This document shows, piece by piece, positions 42,501 to 53,200 of a stretch of DNA of 64,000 nt. This DNA is from Devosia sp. Its GTDB lineage: Bacteria; Pseudomonadota; Alphaproteobacteria; Rhizobiales; Devosiaceae. The position numbers and the translations under genes were made by a program. A model generated the notes under the pieces. The model saw only the letters and a program-made list of their open reading frames with translations. It ran no database searches and was not told where the DNA came from. Position 1 is the stretch's first letter; each line of letters begins with the position of its first letter. The DNA lies in the NCBI GenBank assembly GCA_016713105.1, contig JADJPS010000003.1:186001-250000 (forward strand), written 5' to 3'.

Positions 42501-45500
42501 CCGGTGCCACCCTCTATGGTGTCGTCGCCGACCTGACCGAAGATGATGTCGTTGCCGCCATCGCCGTAGAGCTTGTCGTTGCCGCCGCCCTGGTTCGCGG
42601 CGGTGTAGATGCCGACGATCAGCTGATCGGCCGGCAGCGTGACGTCGAAGAGCGCGTGATCGCCGAAGATGCGATCGTCATTGGCGCCGCCCGACAGGTC
42701 ATCCGCCCCGGTGCCGCCGATCAGGATGTCATTGCCTGCGCCGGACGTGACCGTGTCGTCGCCGCCATCGAGGGGCGAGATCACGAAGGCCTTGAGCAGG
42801 GTCGGGACCGTCCCCTTGGGCGGCTCGGAGAAGTAGAGCACCGCGTTGTCGCCGAAGACGATGTCGCTGCCGGTGCCGGTGGTGATGTCATCGCCAGCGG
42901 CGCCGCCGACGACGATCTGGTCGCCATTGCCGGTCAGGATGGTGTCCGACCCGCCGACGGCGGTGTCGATGGCGTAGGCAAGCCGGGCGTAGCCGTTGAG
43001 GAACTCGGCATAGCCGCTGTCGCCGAACACCACCGAGCGGCCATCCCCAGTGGTGATGTCGTCGCCCGCGGCGCCGCCGAAGATCACGTTGTTGCCGTTG
43101 CCGGACACGATGGTGTCCGCGCCTCCGATGGCGGTGGCAATGGCGTAGGCCACCGTGACCTCCTCGCCGTCGAACTCGGCATGGCCGCTGTCGCCGAAGA
43201 TGACGCTGTTGCCATCGGCATTGCCGATATCGTCGCCCATGGCGCCGCCGAAGATGATCGCGTTGCCGTTGCCAGCGCGAATCTTGTCGACGCCGCCCTT
43301 GTCGGGATCGATGGAGAAGGCGATCGTCGCGAGATTGTTCGAGAAGGCGGCAAAGCCGGAGTCGCCGAAGATCACGCTGTTGCCGACCTGGATGGCGATG
43401 TCGTCGCCGGCGCCACCGCCCATGATGGTGTTGAAGCCGGAGCCGGCCCGGATCGTGTCGATACCGTCGAACTCCGTCCAGGCGCTGACCAGAGCCACGA
43501 GGTCGCCGTCCTCGAAATTGGTGACGCCGTTGTCACCGATGATGACGTTGTTGCCGTCGCCAGCAGTCAGCTTGTCGCTGCCCGAACCGCCGAGCAGGAT
43601 GTGATCGCCATCGACGATGGTGATCTCGTCGTCGCCGTAGTCGGCCTCGGCCATGGTCTGCACGACCTGGCGCACGCCGTCGCTGGTGTAGAGGGCAAGG
43701 CCATTGTCGCCCAGGATCACGCTGGTGCCGGTGCCGGCAGTGATGATGTCGCCACCATAGCCGCCGAAGACGATGTTCTTGCCGGCGCCGGCGCGGATCG
43801 TGTCCCTGCCGCCCTTGTTGGTCGCGGTGGACTCGACGCGGATGACGATGCCTGCGGCGAAGAATGCGGCGCCGTTGTCGCCCAGCAGCGTATCGGCCTC
43901 GTCGCCCGAAGTGATGTCGTCGTCGTCGGAGCCGCCGATGACGATGTTGCGACCGGCGCTGGTGGTGATGGTGTCCTTGCCGCCATTGTCGACATAGGTG
44001 CTGATGATCACCTCGACACGGGCCTCGTCGTCGAAGATGACGAGGCCGTTGTCGCCGAGGACGACATCGCCGGCATTGCCCGGATCGACGCCCGGATCCC
44101 CGGCGACGACGTCGAGAATGTCGTCGTCGCTGCCGCCGACAACGATGTTGCGCAGGTTGCCCAGGACGGGCGCGCCGATGAAGGTGGTGATGTGGTCCTT
44201 GCCGCCAAAGTCCGGATCGATGCTCTCGATCTGGGTCGGCTTGCCGTCTTCGAAGTCGGCGACGCCGTTGTCGCCGAACAGGATGTCCTGGCCACCGAGA
44301 CCCTTGATGATGTCTGCGCCGGTACCGCCGAACACGATGTTCCGGCCTTCCTTGGCATCGATCTCGTCGTCGCCGCCGACCGAGGCGTTGGTGGTCTTGA
44401 CCTGGACGACCTCGCGGAAGGTCATCATGTCGAGGACGCCCTCCAGCATCCCGTCCTGGCTGATGATGCCGTGGTCGCCGATGATGACGTCGATGTTGGC
44501 GCCGCCGGTGATGATGTCCGCGCCGGCCGAGTCGGCGCCATCGTCGATGATCACCGTGCGCAGCAGGTAGTCGACGTCGAAGGCGCTGTCGCCGATGATC
44601 CAGTTGGTCCCGACACCGCCGGTGATGTGATCGTCACCGGTGCCGCCCGCCATGAAGCTGGTCGACTGTCCGCCAAGCAGTTCATCGACGCCGGCACCGC
44701 CGTCGACAACGACGATGCCCCTCGCACCCGAGGCATCAAGCACGTCATCGCCGTAGATGTCGAAGCGATAGGCCGACCCATCGGGCGTCAATGGCACGGA
44801 GTTGTAGCGCAGACCATTGGCGGAGGTGTCGCCAAACAGGACGACGGGGCCGAGGCTGTCGGTCACCGTCAGCCGGTCGCCGACGATGCCGCCGCCATCG
44901 ATCTCGGGCTGCGTCAGCACGCGGTTGCCGCCGCCATGCACCACGGTGAGGGTGGTGGCCAGCGTGCCATCGATCTCGAAGGTGTCGTTGCCCTCGCCCA
45001 GGAGCACCTCGACCACGCCGAAATTGGTGTAGGTGATGCCGCGATCGAAGTCCTGGAAGACGCCGTTGCCCAGATCGACGGTCAACTGACCGCCCGGCAT
45101 GTTGAGGCCGGTGATGCGGGTTTCGGTCAGCAGCCCGGTCGTATCGGCCTGGACCGTGTCGGAGAACAGATTCAGCCTGTCGAGGTCATTTTCCGCATCC
45201 GTCTCGACGTCTCGGATGACCGCCGGATTCAGTTCGCCCGGAAGCACGACGGCGCGCGTGATGGAGCGATCGCTCGGACCGACGCCGCCTTCGACGAAGA
45301 GCGGCCCCTGGATGGCGACCAGATCGTGCGGCTGCTGCGAGAATACACGCTGGTTCTCCGTCGAGTCCGACCCCATCGCGTCATATTCCATGGTGACGGT
45401 GACGGCCGTGGCCCAGTTGGCACTGGTGAAGACGACGTAGTAGCCATCGGGATCCTGGAGGACACGGCCGCCGACGACGGGCCTGGCCTTGCCGTCGACC

Positions 45501-48500
45501 ACGATGTTGACCCTGACATCTGCCGTCGGCTGAGCCGTAAGCACCATCTGGTAGGTGTCGGTCTGGCCAGCCTGCGAAACGCTGGTGAAGCCGTCGCTCT
45601 CGATGATCTCGACACCGGGCGTGGCAGAGTCGATCACCTCGACCTGCACCAGTTCGCTGTCGACCGCCTCGTAGAGGCCACCGGTCGAGGACACCTCGTG
45701 GATGATCGGAGAGACGTAGCGATTGGCGATGCCGTCGTTGACCGAGGACACCAGCACGGTCTGCGCGTCGTCCCACTTGAAGATGCCGGCCCCAGCGACA
45801 GCACCAAACTTCAATTCCGTCGTCGAAAGCGTCAGCCCCGTTCCCGGCTGCAGAGTCACCGTGACAACTTCACCTGGCGCCGGAGCACGGCTCAGGGAAA
45901 CCTCGTAGCTGTCTGAGGCGCCGTTCTCGAAGACCTGCGTCGTGCCGGCGCTCTCCGCGATGACCACCGCCGCCTTGTCGTCGTCGCCAACGGTGACCAA
46001 TACGTTACCGATATCAAAGCCCTCGTAGGCCGGATCGGTGGTCACGACGGAGTGGGAAATGGCGACAACGGCCTTCCCCTCCTCTGCAGTGTCGGATTCC
46101 GCCTTCACGTAGATCGTCTGGCCGGCCGCGTAGTTCGCGGCCGTGAACTCGACGGTCACCGCCGCGGCGAAGTTGACCCCGTCGAGGGAGACGAGGATCG
46201 TCTTGCCCGGCCCGCCCGGGCGCGACCGGGTGAGAGTCGAGGCCTGCGCGGCCGACACCGTGACAAATACCGCCGTTCCCACCGCCGGAGCATCGGGGAG
46301 GGTCAGCTTATAGCTGTCGATCGATAGCGGATCGTCTTCCAGCACCGACAGTCCGTCGCCGGTGTCGAGCGAGGCACCGGTCGTGGCGCCCGTAGCGGTC
46401 AGGTCGAGCCCCCGCACGAACATGCCGTTGTAACGCAGATCGCCGCTCTGGACGGTGTGGCTGATCGCGCCCTGGCTGCCGTCATTGTCGGCAACCACCG
46501 TCTTGGTCACATCGCCGGCAATGTTGAAGGTGTCCGACCCCAGCCCGCCAATGATGGTGGTGACGACATCGGCAGCGGTGGACAGGACGTAGAACGTGTC
46601 GTCACCCTCGAGGCCATCCACTTCCATCGCCTCGGCGTTGGACATGCGGACCGTCAGGCCGGCGCCGTAGACGCCGTCCTTGGTGATCACGAAGACATCG
46701 GCGAACTCGGTGCCGAGAACGACGATCTTGTCGAAGCCGGCGCCGCCGTCGATATCGACGGGAGCGTTGACATTGTACTGGATCAGGTCGTCGCCGCCGC
46801 CGCCATTGAGCTTGACCTTGGTGCCGTCGCCAAGCGCAAAGGCGCGGATGATGAATTCGTCATTGTCGTCCTCGCCCTCGAGCCGCAGGTCGGCGTGGTT
46901 CGAATAGATCATGAACCGGTCTTCGCCCGAACCGCCGTAGAGCACGGCCGGCAGGCTGATGCCCAGCGACAGGAAGCCGAACGACACCGGGATGGTTTCG
47001 AAGCGGTCGGCAACCGACTCGATGGCGAAAACGCCATCCGTGGCAACGTCACGCGAGGTCGCAAACAGCTGACCGACCTGGAAAAAGTCGTCTCCCGCGC
47101 CACCGTCGACCGTCATGATCGCCGAGTTGTCGTCGAAGTAGAAGCTGTCGTCGCCGTCGAGACCTTCGACGATGACGCGGCCATTGACCGCTGAGGTATA
47201 GTTGATGCGCTCGAACGCATCGAGATAGCCGCCAGTCCCGTCCTCGCGGAGGTTCGCAACCATGCCGCTGCGCATCAGGAAGGTGTCGTCTGCAGACGTA
47301 CCTTCGATGGTGAGCACATCGAGCGCGTCGAGGCTGCTGCCGGTATCGACGACGTTGATCACGTAGTCGGAGGTTGCGCCCTCGATATTGACGATGGTGT
47401 GGTCGCTGCCGTCCTGGCCATCGATGGTCAGTTCGTCGCGGAGCTGCCTGCCCTGCGCGTCCTTGGCGAAGCTCGCGCCCACCAGCCCCTGGTAGCTGTC
47501 CATGGTCGGGAGCCTGTCGACGATCACCAGATCATCGCCACCGCCGCCGTTGATGAAAGTATTGCCCTGCAGGGCGACGACATCAATCAGCACGGAGTCG
47601 GCCTGCCCTCCGCCGTTGAGCGTGATCGTCGGGGCCCTGAAGGTGCCAAGCAATTCGGCGTTGCCGCCCAGGGCGTCCGGATCCGGCACCGCGGTCGCCT
47701 GATAGTCCACGGCCATCAGGATGCTGACACCGGAATCGATGACTGCCCCGGCTTCGACCAGCAGATCATCGCCAGCGAGCAGCCGGATCTGACCGGTGGC
47801 CTCGAGGGTGATGCCCGTGAGAACGGTGATGTCGTCCGGCAGGTCGTCGTCGCCGAGGCCGCTCAGCTCGTTGTCGTCTTCGGCCCAGAACTCCAGGTCG
47901 CCGGCATGGGCAATGCTGCTCTCCTTGATCAGGATAGGGCTGGAGGCCATGACCGACCCGTGCCCGCCAGCCGTGATGCCAGAAGCGGCCGCGCGCACGT
48001 CGCCGACGGTCAGACCGCCGAGATTGAGGATGAAGGTGTTGCCGGCCAGCGAAGTCGCTTCGAGATTGCCCACCTCGGTGGTGATGCGACGCAACGAGGT
48101 TCCGACGTGCTGCGACGCCGAAAGGTAGGTCATGCGCGATACGATGTTGCGCTGGTCCGCCTCATTGAGGGCGCGGGCATTGAGGATGCTGCCGCTGAGC
48201 GCGGCGAGGAAGGCCTGCGGCCGGAAGTCGTTGGCGCCATCGACGACCGGGGTGCCGACCTGATCGAGGTTCAGATCGCCCGTGGTCTCGACGAGGAAGA
48301 TGCTCTCGATGTCGGTGAAGGCACGGACCTTGCCGTCAGCGGACGACGATGAGTTGATCTCCAGTTCGTTGTTGGACTGGCCGATGGCAATCCTGGCGTA
48401 AAGGCTGACGCTGCGTCCGACGATGTCGGCTCCGGCTTGCGGCGGCACCGGATCGCCGGGATTGACCACCCCGACATACTCGGCGTCGAGGAGCGAGCCG

Positions 48501-50266
48501 AGCATCGCCTCGAGATAGACGTCGCCGGCGGTGGAGGTGACATGGCGGACATTCATGTCGCCATCGGTTTCCCTGAGGGCAACGTCGCCGCCGGCGGCTG
48601 CAACTATCGTGCCGCGCGTGGACGCGTCGGCGGGGTCGTTCGAGTATTGGCCGGTGACGTTGATCTCGAGCAGATCGGTCGCACTGCCGATCGAGCCGGC
48701 CGCGTTCAGGGAGATGAAGTTGGCGCGGATCTTCTCCGAATCTGTGCCGAGAGCGTCGAGAATCGAGCCCAGGGTCGCATTGAGGTAGACATCACCGGAG
48801 CGCGAGTAGATCGAGTCGACCAGCAGGTCGCTGGTCGGGGCCGTCAGGCGAATGTCGTCCGCGGCACGTGCGACGAGGCTGCCACCCGCAAACATCGACA
48901 GCGTGACGGCCTGATTCTCGCCGATACCGCCATCGGCAGCTTCGAGAACGATGTCGGAGCCGGTGATGTTTATGCCATTGCCGGTGAGGCCGTTGACGAG
49001 GGCACCCTTTGCCTTGACCCGCACGGATTCCCCGTTGCCGGCCGCAATGGTGCCGAGGCGCAGCATTGACGTCGTGCCGAGGTAGATCGACCCACCGGCG
49101 GAGGCATTGATGAGCCCCGCGGTGGAAACGTCGACGTCATCGCGGCGGCTGACGATGATCTTGGTGACCGTGACGCCCTGGGCCGTGGGATCGAGTTCGA
49201 CGTTGGCGACGTCCACGACGCGGTTGAACTCGGTGGCGAAGGTCTGGCCATCGATCAGGTGCAGGCTGTTGCCGACCACCGATGCAACGGTGAAGTAGCG
49301 ACCTTCCTCGGTCCTGTTGGTCGTATCGCCGGAGATGTAGATCACGTCGCCGGCGATGAACCCGGTCCAGCCGCTCGTCGAGGTGATGACGCCATGCGTT
49401 CCCACGTTGGCGAAGGACGCGGTTATGGCCTGCTTGAGCACGCTGGCATAGACGATGTCCTGGCGCTCGGCCGACGCAATGGCGACGCGCTCGTCGTCGG
49501 TGAGCGTCGGCAGATTCTGGCCATTGCCCAGGTCGATGATCAGTTCCTGTTCGACCTTGCCGATGTTGGCGGAGGTGACGATGTTGATCGACGATGCCGT
49601 GATGTTGTCCGCCTCAATCACTGTCTCGGTCGTTGTCACCGGCTTCAGCACACCGGAGCCGAAGGCGAAAAGCAGTTCCTGCTCCGTCCAGACCTTGATC
49701 GACGAGGTGAGTTCGGCGGCAACGGTCCCGACCGCGAACAGGTACTTCATGCTGGTCGGGGTGTTGTTGAGCGGATTGGCCGGTATCGTCAGGTCGTAGT
49801 GCAGCGCGCTCTCGTTGAGCCGTCCGAACATCTTGTCGAGATCGTCGAAATTCCGGTCGTCGATGTTGGTCGCGACATAGCCGGCGACAAACAGGTCCAG
49901 GTCGTTCACCAGTGGCGTCGCAGCCTGGCTGTTGGCCTCCAGCGCGTCATCCGTCAGGTCGGCGGTCACCTCGAGCAGTTCGTCGGCCGTCAGCGCGTGG
50001 CCCAACTGCAGCTCCTTGGCCGCAACCGCAGCGGCGAGGTTGGCCGCAACGTAGTCCTCCACGTAGATGTCGAGCTCGTTGCGCAGCGGCGTCGCCGCGG
50101 CATCATTGAGCGCAATCGCCTCCGCCCGAAGGATGCTCGAGAGCGCGTCCTTTTCGGACTGGCTCATGACCACGGGCTGATTTGCCTTGTAGGCCCAGTA
50201 CTGGGCATAGGCGACATCGATGCTGCTGCGCCGGATATCGCCGTAGTCGCCGTACAGATCCGCCAG
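39596..50266 (-). CDS. Giant calcium-binding repeat protein, C-terminal part (after frameshift)
   Basis: The C-terminal 3,556 residues of the giant surface protein, in the frame after the one-base lesion at 50267-50268. In order: beta-solenoid-like modules with SGDVYLNATLGSILDA-type motifs, a region of Asp-rich beta structure near 47000, a Calx-beta-like region near 46000-45200 (SDSYEVSLSRAPAPGEVVTV), a long series of Ca-binding-type repeats from about 44430 to 42830, then canonical RTX nonapeptides (GGAGNDTIFGD, GGTGDDDLTGG) and a short C-terminal tail ending FSPIDLG. I saw no cysteine. The open frame continues back to 50515, but that stretch is out of frame with the rest. It is followed by the 110-residue gene and the export-like genes. 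Confidence 0.85.
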   Translation of the reverse strand: MADLYGDYGDIRRSSIDVAYAQYWAYKANQPVVMSQSEKDALSSILRAEAIALNDAAATPLRNELDIYVEDYVAANLAAAVAAKELQLGHALTADELLEVTADLTDDALEANSQAATPLVNDLDLFVAGYVATNIDDRNFDDLDKMFGRLNESALHYDLTIPANPLNNTPTSMKYLFAVGTVAAELTSSIKVWTEQELLFAFGSGVLKPVTTTETVIEADNITASSINIVTSANIGKVEQELIIDLGNGQNLPTLTDDERVAIASAERQDIVYASVLKQAITASFANVGTHGVITSTSGWTGFIAGDVIYISGDTTNRTEEGRYFTVASVVGNSLHLIDGQTFATEFNRVVDVANVELDPTAQGVTVTKIIVSRRDDVDVSTAGLINASAGGSIYLGTTSMLRLGTIAAGNGESVRVKAKGALVNGLTGNGINITGSDIVLEAADGGIGENQAVTLSMFAGGSLVARAADDIRLTAPTSDLLVDSIYSRSGDVYLNATLGSILDALGTDSEKIRANFISLNAAGSIGSATDLLEINVTGQYSNDPADASTRGTIVAAAGGDVALRETDGDMNVRHVTSTAGDVYLEAMLGSLLDAEYVGVVNPGDPVPPQAGADIVGRSVSLYARIAIGQSNNELEINSSSSADGKVRAFTDIESIFLVETTGDLNLDQVGTPVVDGANDFRPQAFLAALSGSILNARALNEADQRNIVSRMTYLSASQHVGTSLRRITTEVGNLEATSLAGNTFILNLGGLTVGDVRAAASGITAGGHGSVMASSPILIKESSIAHAGDLEFWAEDDNELSGLGDDDLPDDITVLTGITLEATGQIRLLAGDDLLVEAGAVIDSGVSILMAVDYQATAVPDPDALGGNAELLGTFRAPTITLNGGGQADSVLIDVVALQGNTFINGGGGDDLVIVDRLPTMDSYQGLVGASFAKDAQGRQLRDELTIDGQDGSDHTIVNIEGATSDYVINVVDTGSSLDALDVLTIEGTSADDTFLMRSGMVANLREDGTGGYLDAFERINYTSAVNGRVIVEGLDGDDSFYFDDNSAIMTVDGGAGDDFFQVGQLFATSRDVATDGVFAIESVADRFETIPVSFGFLSLGISLPAVLYGGSGEDRFMIYSNHADLRLEGEDDNDEFIIRAFALGDGTKVKLNGGGGDDLIQYNVNAPVDIDGGAGFDKIVVLGTEFADVFVITKDGVYGAGLTVRMSNAEAMEVDGLEGDDTFYVLSTAADVVTTIIGGLGSDTFNIAGDVTKTVVADNDGSQGAISHTVQSGDLRYNGMFVRGLDLTATGATTGASLDTGDGLSVLEDDPLSIDSYKLTLPDAPAVGTAVFVTVSAAQASTLTRSRPGGPGKTILVSLDGVNFAAAVTVEFTAANYAAGQTIYVKAESDTAEEGKAVVAISHSVVTTDPAYEGFDIGNVLVTVGDDDKAAVVIAESAGTTQVFENGASDSYEVSLSRAPAPGEVVTVTLQPGTGLTLSTTELKFGAVAGAGIFKWDDAQTVLVSSVNDGIANRYVSPIIHEVSSTGGLYEAVDSELVQVEVIDSATPGVEIIESDGFTSVSQAGQTDTYQMVLTAQPTADVRVNIVVDGKARPVVGGRVLQDPDGYYVVFTSANWATAVTVTMEYDAMGSDSTENQRVFSQQPHDLVAIQGPLFVEGGVGPSDRSITRAVVLPGELNPAVIRDVETDAENDLDRLNLFSDTVQADTTGLLTETRITGLNMPGGQLTVDLGNGVFQDFDRGITYTNFGVVEVLLGEGNDTFEIDGTLATTLTVVHGGGNRVLTQPEIDGGGIVGDRLTVTDSLGPVVLFGDTSANGLRYNSVPLTPDGSAYRFDIYGDDVLDASGARGIVVVDGGAGVDELLGGQSTSFMAGGTGDDHITGGVGTNWIIGDSAFDVDYLLRTVIIDDGADSAGADIITGGANIDVIIGDHGIISQDGMLEGVLDMMTFREVVQVKTTNASVGGDDEIDAKEGRNIVFGGTGADIIKGLGGQDILFGDNGVADFEDGKPTQIESIDPDFGGKDHITTFIGAPVLGNLRNIVVGGSDDDILDVVAGDPGVDPGNAGDVVLGDNGLVIFDDEARVEVIISTYVDNGGKDTITTSAGRNIVIGGSDDDDITSGDEADTLLGDNGAAFFAAGIVIRVESTATNKGGRDTIRAGAGKNIVFGGYGGDIITAGTGTSVILGDNGLALYTSDGVRQVVQTMAEADYGDDEITIVDGDHILLGGSGSDKLTAGDGNNVIIGDNGVTNFEDGDLVALVSAWTEFDGIDTIRAGSGFNTIMGGGAGDDIAIQVGNSVIFGDSGFAAFSNNLATIAFSIDPDKGGVDKIRAGNGNAIIFGGAMGDDIGNADGNSVIFGDSGHAEFDGEEVTVAYAIATAIGGADTIVSGNGNNVIFGGAAGDDITTGDGRSVVFGDSGYAEFLNGYARLAYAIDTAVGGSDTILTGNGDQIVVGGAAGDDITTGTGSDIVFGDNAVLYFSEPPKGTVPTLLKAFVISPLDGGDDTVTSGAGNDILIGGTGADDLSGGANDDRIFGDHALFDVTLPADQLIVGIYTAANQGGGNDKLYGDGGNDIIFGQVGDDTIEGGTGDDDLTGGHNILGGADGDDTIWGGDGEDVIIGDNGIIGRTIIGGTSWKDFVYKLNPVVPNRPAALIRDVVLFDHADFVGGDDEVHGGAGEDRIFGQRGDDRLYGDADADEIIGGLGGDTIDGGAGTDILLGDEGQIVRAIDGNGAAILNSNQTWHRDVVLEEVASIGGLISLSSNLAVSGTGLAQQLLGYDALLVGGALTSGGANVIVGAGAWDTRAVGIVLEEAWDDTIDGGTEDDVIFGQRGDDTLRGGAGNDTIFGDRASNTSAFATDLPGIVNAYRLISAADGLGITLPVYGQLVVPAVNLLPTELTPYLPQLELHPFAAGFAGDMAQRDSISLTAGGSLRVLAAVQGDITRAGDLYGDDTISGGEGNDTIFGDDGRILPEQGTGHAVIDDNLSGLSITMRDLMVNLSSLAFANNALQGGSNVVVSLGNDIIDGDGGDDTMFGDSGTIIVPSSYLLLEGTDDQSAALGMNAMIFALQTAFADLSYMTHAAGVQVINAYNTNNGNTGKTYNPKTAVLTGPNYRLVIGNDTMRGGANNDLVVGDNGVVVLSATLMTAPAPHVVQTTSQRKAIDTALAAQDKTLTAALAAHVKSSHRLDLNSNAGAAWLFGNQLGYGLQVGNDLIEGNDGDDILVGDLAIIQQPILLAGFTSKQAKSVADKQQNAFLKTIDALFVGNLNASVALANAFGVQTDATKAKKVDWSSYGSSNPWLLDTKDPRQSKKPAMDYITLYADQMRGGEGGDLMYGDAAYLMPIVNTTGSAGLMTAMRVLPVGETGATQAATLRYIYYYGALGKLQRASNTDVNLKPIYTINADQMYGEGGNDVMFGLLGDDYLSGAGGDDQISGGNGYDRVNGGIGTNTFGYDRTRDTAEKGGGRDLVRQTLDASSNSAMLGRNWVVPMMQDLGRDTGAAALKGLLFGKNAIIVTGAMNQQKTLAAAQPVQPRQPFPFVTTAPPDSIIFSPIDLG
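42830..44430 (-). repeat. Tandem array of about nine 45-55-residue Ca-binding-type repeats
   Basis: Within the giant protein, nine units end in a GDNG or GDSG motif (ILFGDNGVADF, VVLGDNGLVIF, TLLGDNGAAFF, VILGDNGLALY, VIIGDNGVTNF, VIFGDSGFAAF, VIFGDSGHAEF, VVFGDSGYAEF, IVFGDNAVLYF). Each also has a GGxDxI turn and an IVFGG-type turn. They are longer than the nine-residue RTX unit. Confidence 0.8.
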
Positions 50267-53200
50267 GTCAGATACTGAGCGGTCCGCAGGTCCTCGAGTG
50301 TAGCGATCGCATCGAGCGCCGCCTGCCCACCGCCGTAGAACTCGGTGTAGTAGGTGACCTCCTGTGCCGTCAGGTGCACCGTGGTGCCGTCGAACTGGTT
50401 CTTCAGGGTCCAGTAGGTCTGGTATTCCTGCCGCTTCCAGTTCTCGTAGCCGGTCAGCGTATCCTGAATCTTCTGCTGGGCGCCGGTCCCGTCGGTCAGC
50501 TGCAGATCGCTCCACAGGCCGGCCAGCAATTCTTCGCGCGCCCTGAGGTCCTTCTGCACGGTGAAATCGGCGTCGATCAGCGAACCGGAGTCGACCTTCA
50601 GGTAGACGCTACCGAGGGTGTCGGCAAAGATCAGCCGCAGGTCGCCGACGGTCTCGCGCACCGCGATGTCGCGGACGGCCAGCAGGCTGACTCGATGCTC
50701 CGGCAGTACGCCGGAGTTGATCTGCAGTGGGCGCGTCGAACCCTCGCCAATGCCGCCCACGGCTCCGTTCGGGAGCGATGTGGAGCGGTCTGCGATCAGA
50801 TCGATCGAATTGCCAGTCACGAGGCCGGTGGCGAACACGCCGCTCGCGGTCTCGGCAGCAAGGATGCCGGACTGGGCGATCAGGACGATATTGCCGCGCG
50901 TGGCGGTGATCGTCCCGACCTGCATGTCGCCGGAGACTTCACGGAGGTAGACGCCACCGTTGCTCGACGTCGCGGATACCACCGCGAACGTCGGGGCGAT
51001 GGAGCCGGCTCCCTTGAAGTCGGCCGGGTAGAAGTCCACCAGATCGACGCGGAGCGGCAGGATGTCCTGCAAGGATCCTCCGGTTGCGGCCGCACCGATG
51101 ACGCCGTCACTGCCGATGTCGTCCTTGGCGGCAAGCTCGATGCGAACGCCCTGCACCACTGATGTGGCGTTCGTCGACTTGATCTCCGAGTTGGAACTGA
51201 TCTTGGTGAGGCCGGTGTCGTTGAGTATCCCGCCCTTGATGAGCACGTCGCCGGCGCCGCTCGAGTCGATCTCGACGCGGGCCTCTTCGTAGCCAGTGAA
51301 CCTGATGGCCACCTGCCGGTCGGCCTCGATCGTGTGAGTGCCGTTTTCCTGGGTCTTTTCGACGACCTTGACTTCCTTGCGGTAGTCCTTGGTGCCGTAC
51401 CAGTGGCTGATGGTGGGCAGATCACGCGTGTAGGTCTTCGGGGTCGCGAGCGCATACTCCCACGAGGTGTAGGTGTGGGCCGGATCGGGCGAATTGGCGA
51501 TGTCGGTCGCATCCCGGTAGTAGAAGATGCTGTTGTCGATCAGCGTCGGCTGGCCGATGACTTCGACGATCGGGCCTTTCGTGATCGGGCCGGGATCGGC
51601 GGCGAAGGCGTCGATGCCCAACCACTTGGAGGTGGTGTGAACCGTGGTGGTTATGGTCTGGGTGACCTGTCCCACCGTGTAGCCGAAGCGCCAGCCTTCC
51701 TGCGGCTGGTAGCTGAAGACTTCGTTGAAGGCCGTTCCACCGTTCAGCGTGGGGGGATTGGTGATCATGCTGCCGGCGACGAGCACGTAGTCCTTCGAGA
51801 ACGGCCGGTTGCCGACCGCGGCAGTCTCGGTGGACGGCGTGGTGACCAGCTCCCACGAAGAGGTCCTGACCGTCACCGTCCCGTCCGGGTTGGTCTGGTA
51901 CCAGGTCTGGACGTAGCCGCCATTGGTGCCCTTGGCCGTGTCGTTGAGAATGATCGTCCCCGCGCCACGGTCGGTAACGTCGATCTTCTCGATCAGCACA
52001 TCCCAATCGGAGTGATTGATAACCGTGACGTGCACGTAGCCGCCCAGCGCCTCGATGGAGCCGTTGCCCGTGTTGAGCAGCTTGCCGGTGATGGTGATCG
52101 AGCCGCCGGGAACCCGGAACTCCTCGATGACGATGCGCTTTTCCTTGGCATCCCAGAATGCGTTGAAGGAATCGGTGGACGCCGTGGTGAGCAGGTAGTG
52201 CTTCAGCGCGTGCGGCTTGCTCTCGATGGTGTTGATTTCATTGATCGTCGCAGCACCGATATCGAGCACATAGTCCTTGCGACCGCTCGTCAGGGCGCCA
52301 TTGAGGTTCACATACTCCGCATTGATCGAGATTCGGTTCGCGCTCAGGCCGGGCTTCGGCGCGGCGTTGAGCAGGTCGGTCACCGCCTGCCCTGACGTCA
52401 CGTCGCCGACACCGCCCGAGGTCGAGATGTTCTTCCAGTCCGGGTACGGGCTGCCACCGGATTCGTAGATGCTGCCCGGCGGCAGGTCGATGACGACGAA
52501 GCCCTTGGTCTGAACGTCCAGCGAGGCGCTGGAGATCTCGGCGTTGATGGTGATGTCGCCGGAACCCACCTTGGCGTCGATCAACACGTCAGCAGTGATG
52601 GCATCGATCTCGCCAGAGATCAGGATTCCCGGCCACGGATCCTCGACGTCCTGTCGAATCCAGCTGTTGATGATGTCGATCTTGGCGGCAACCGCCGTAC
52701 CGGTGGTGGGCGTGATGGTGAGGTTGGTCAACCCGGCGACATAGGTGTGCTCGATGGCGCCGAAGTCGTCGACGTAGTCGTTCTTGGCCTTCACGTTGTC
52801 GGTGTTCGCCGCCACCACGTTGGCGTTCGCGGCCGCTGTGTCGGCAGCCTTCGAGACCTCGTTCTGGAAGCCGTTGAAGAACACCCCGCCATTGTTCTCG
52901 GGGATGGTGATGCCGCGGATCTCGAGGAAAGCCTTGGTCTGGTTGTCGATGGTGACCGTCACATCGCCCGGCGCATCGAGCGTGCCGACACCCTCGAGCA
53001 CGTCGGCGTGGACATAGATGTAACCGGCTGCCGCATAGATCGGGTCGATGATGATCGTCAGCACGGTCTTCTCGATGGGCAGGACGATCAAATCGCCCGT
53101 AGACGGCTCAGTCTGAAGCTCCGCGAGGCCAAGGAACTCCAGCTCACGCGCGAGACGCTCGATTTCCGAGTTCCAGAAAGCCTGCAGTGCCACATCGTTC

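Noticed and set aside
42830..44430. A CRISPR-like array because of regular repeats
   Set aside because: The repeats are coding, variable at the DNA level and in frame with a protein; there are no constant repeats with unique spacers.
39464..45916. A 2,150-residue open frame on the plus strand opposite the giant gene
   Set aside because: It is the antisense of the GC-rich, Asp/Gly-repeat coding sequence; the minus-strand frame has recognisable motifs throughout, and the plus frame shows only low-complexity Val/Ala/Asp text.
50225..50300. Programmed -1 ribosomal frameshifting in the giant gene
   Set aside because: The net change equals a -1 shift, but there is no X-XXY-YYZ slippery site and no obvious downstream pseudoknot; a one-base deletion is simpler.
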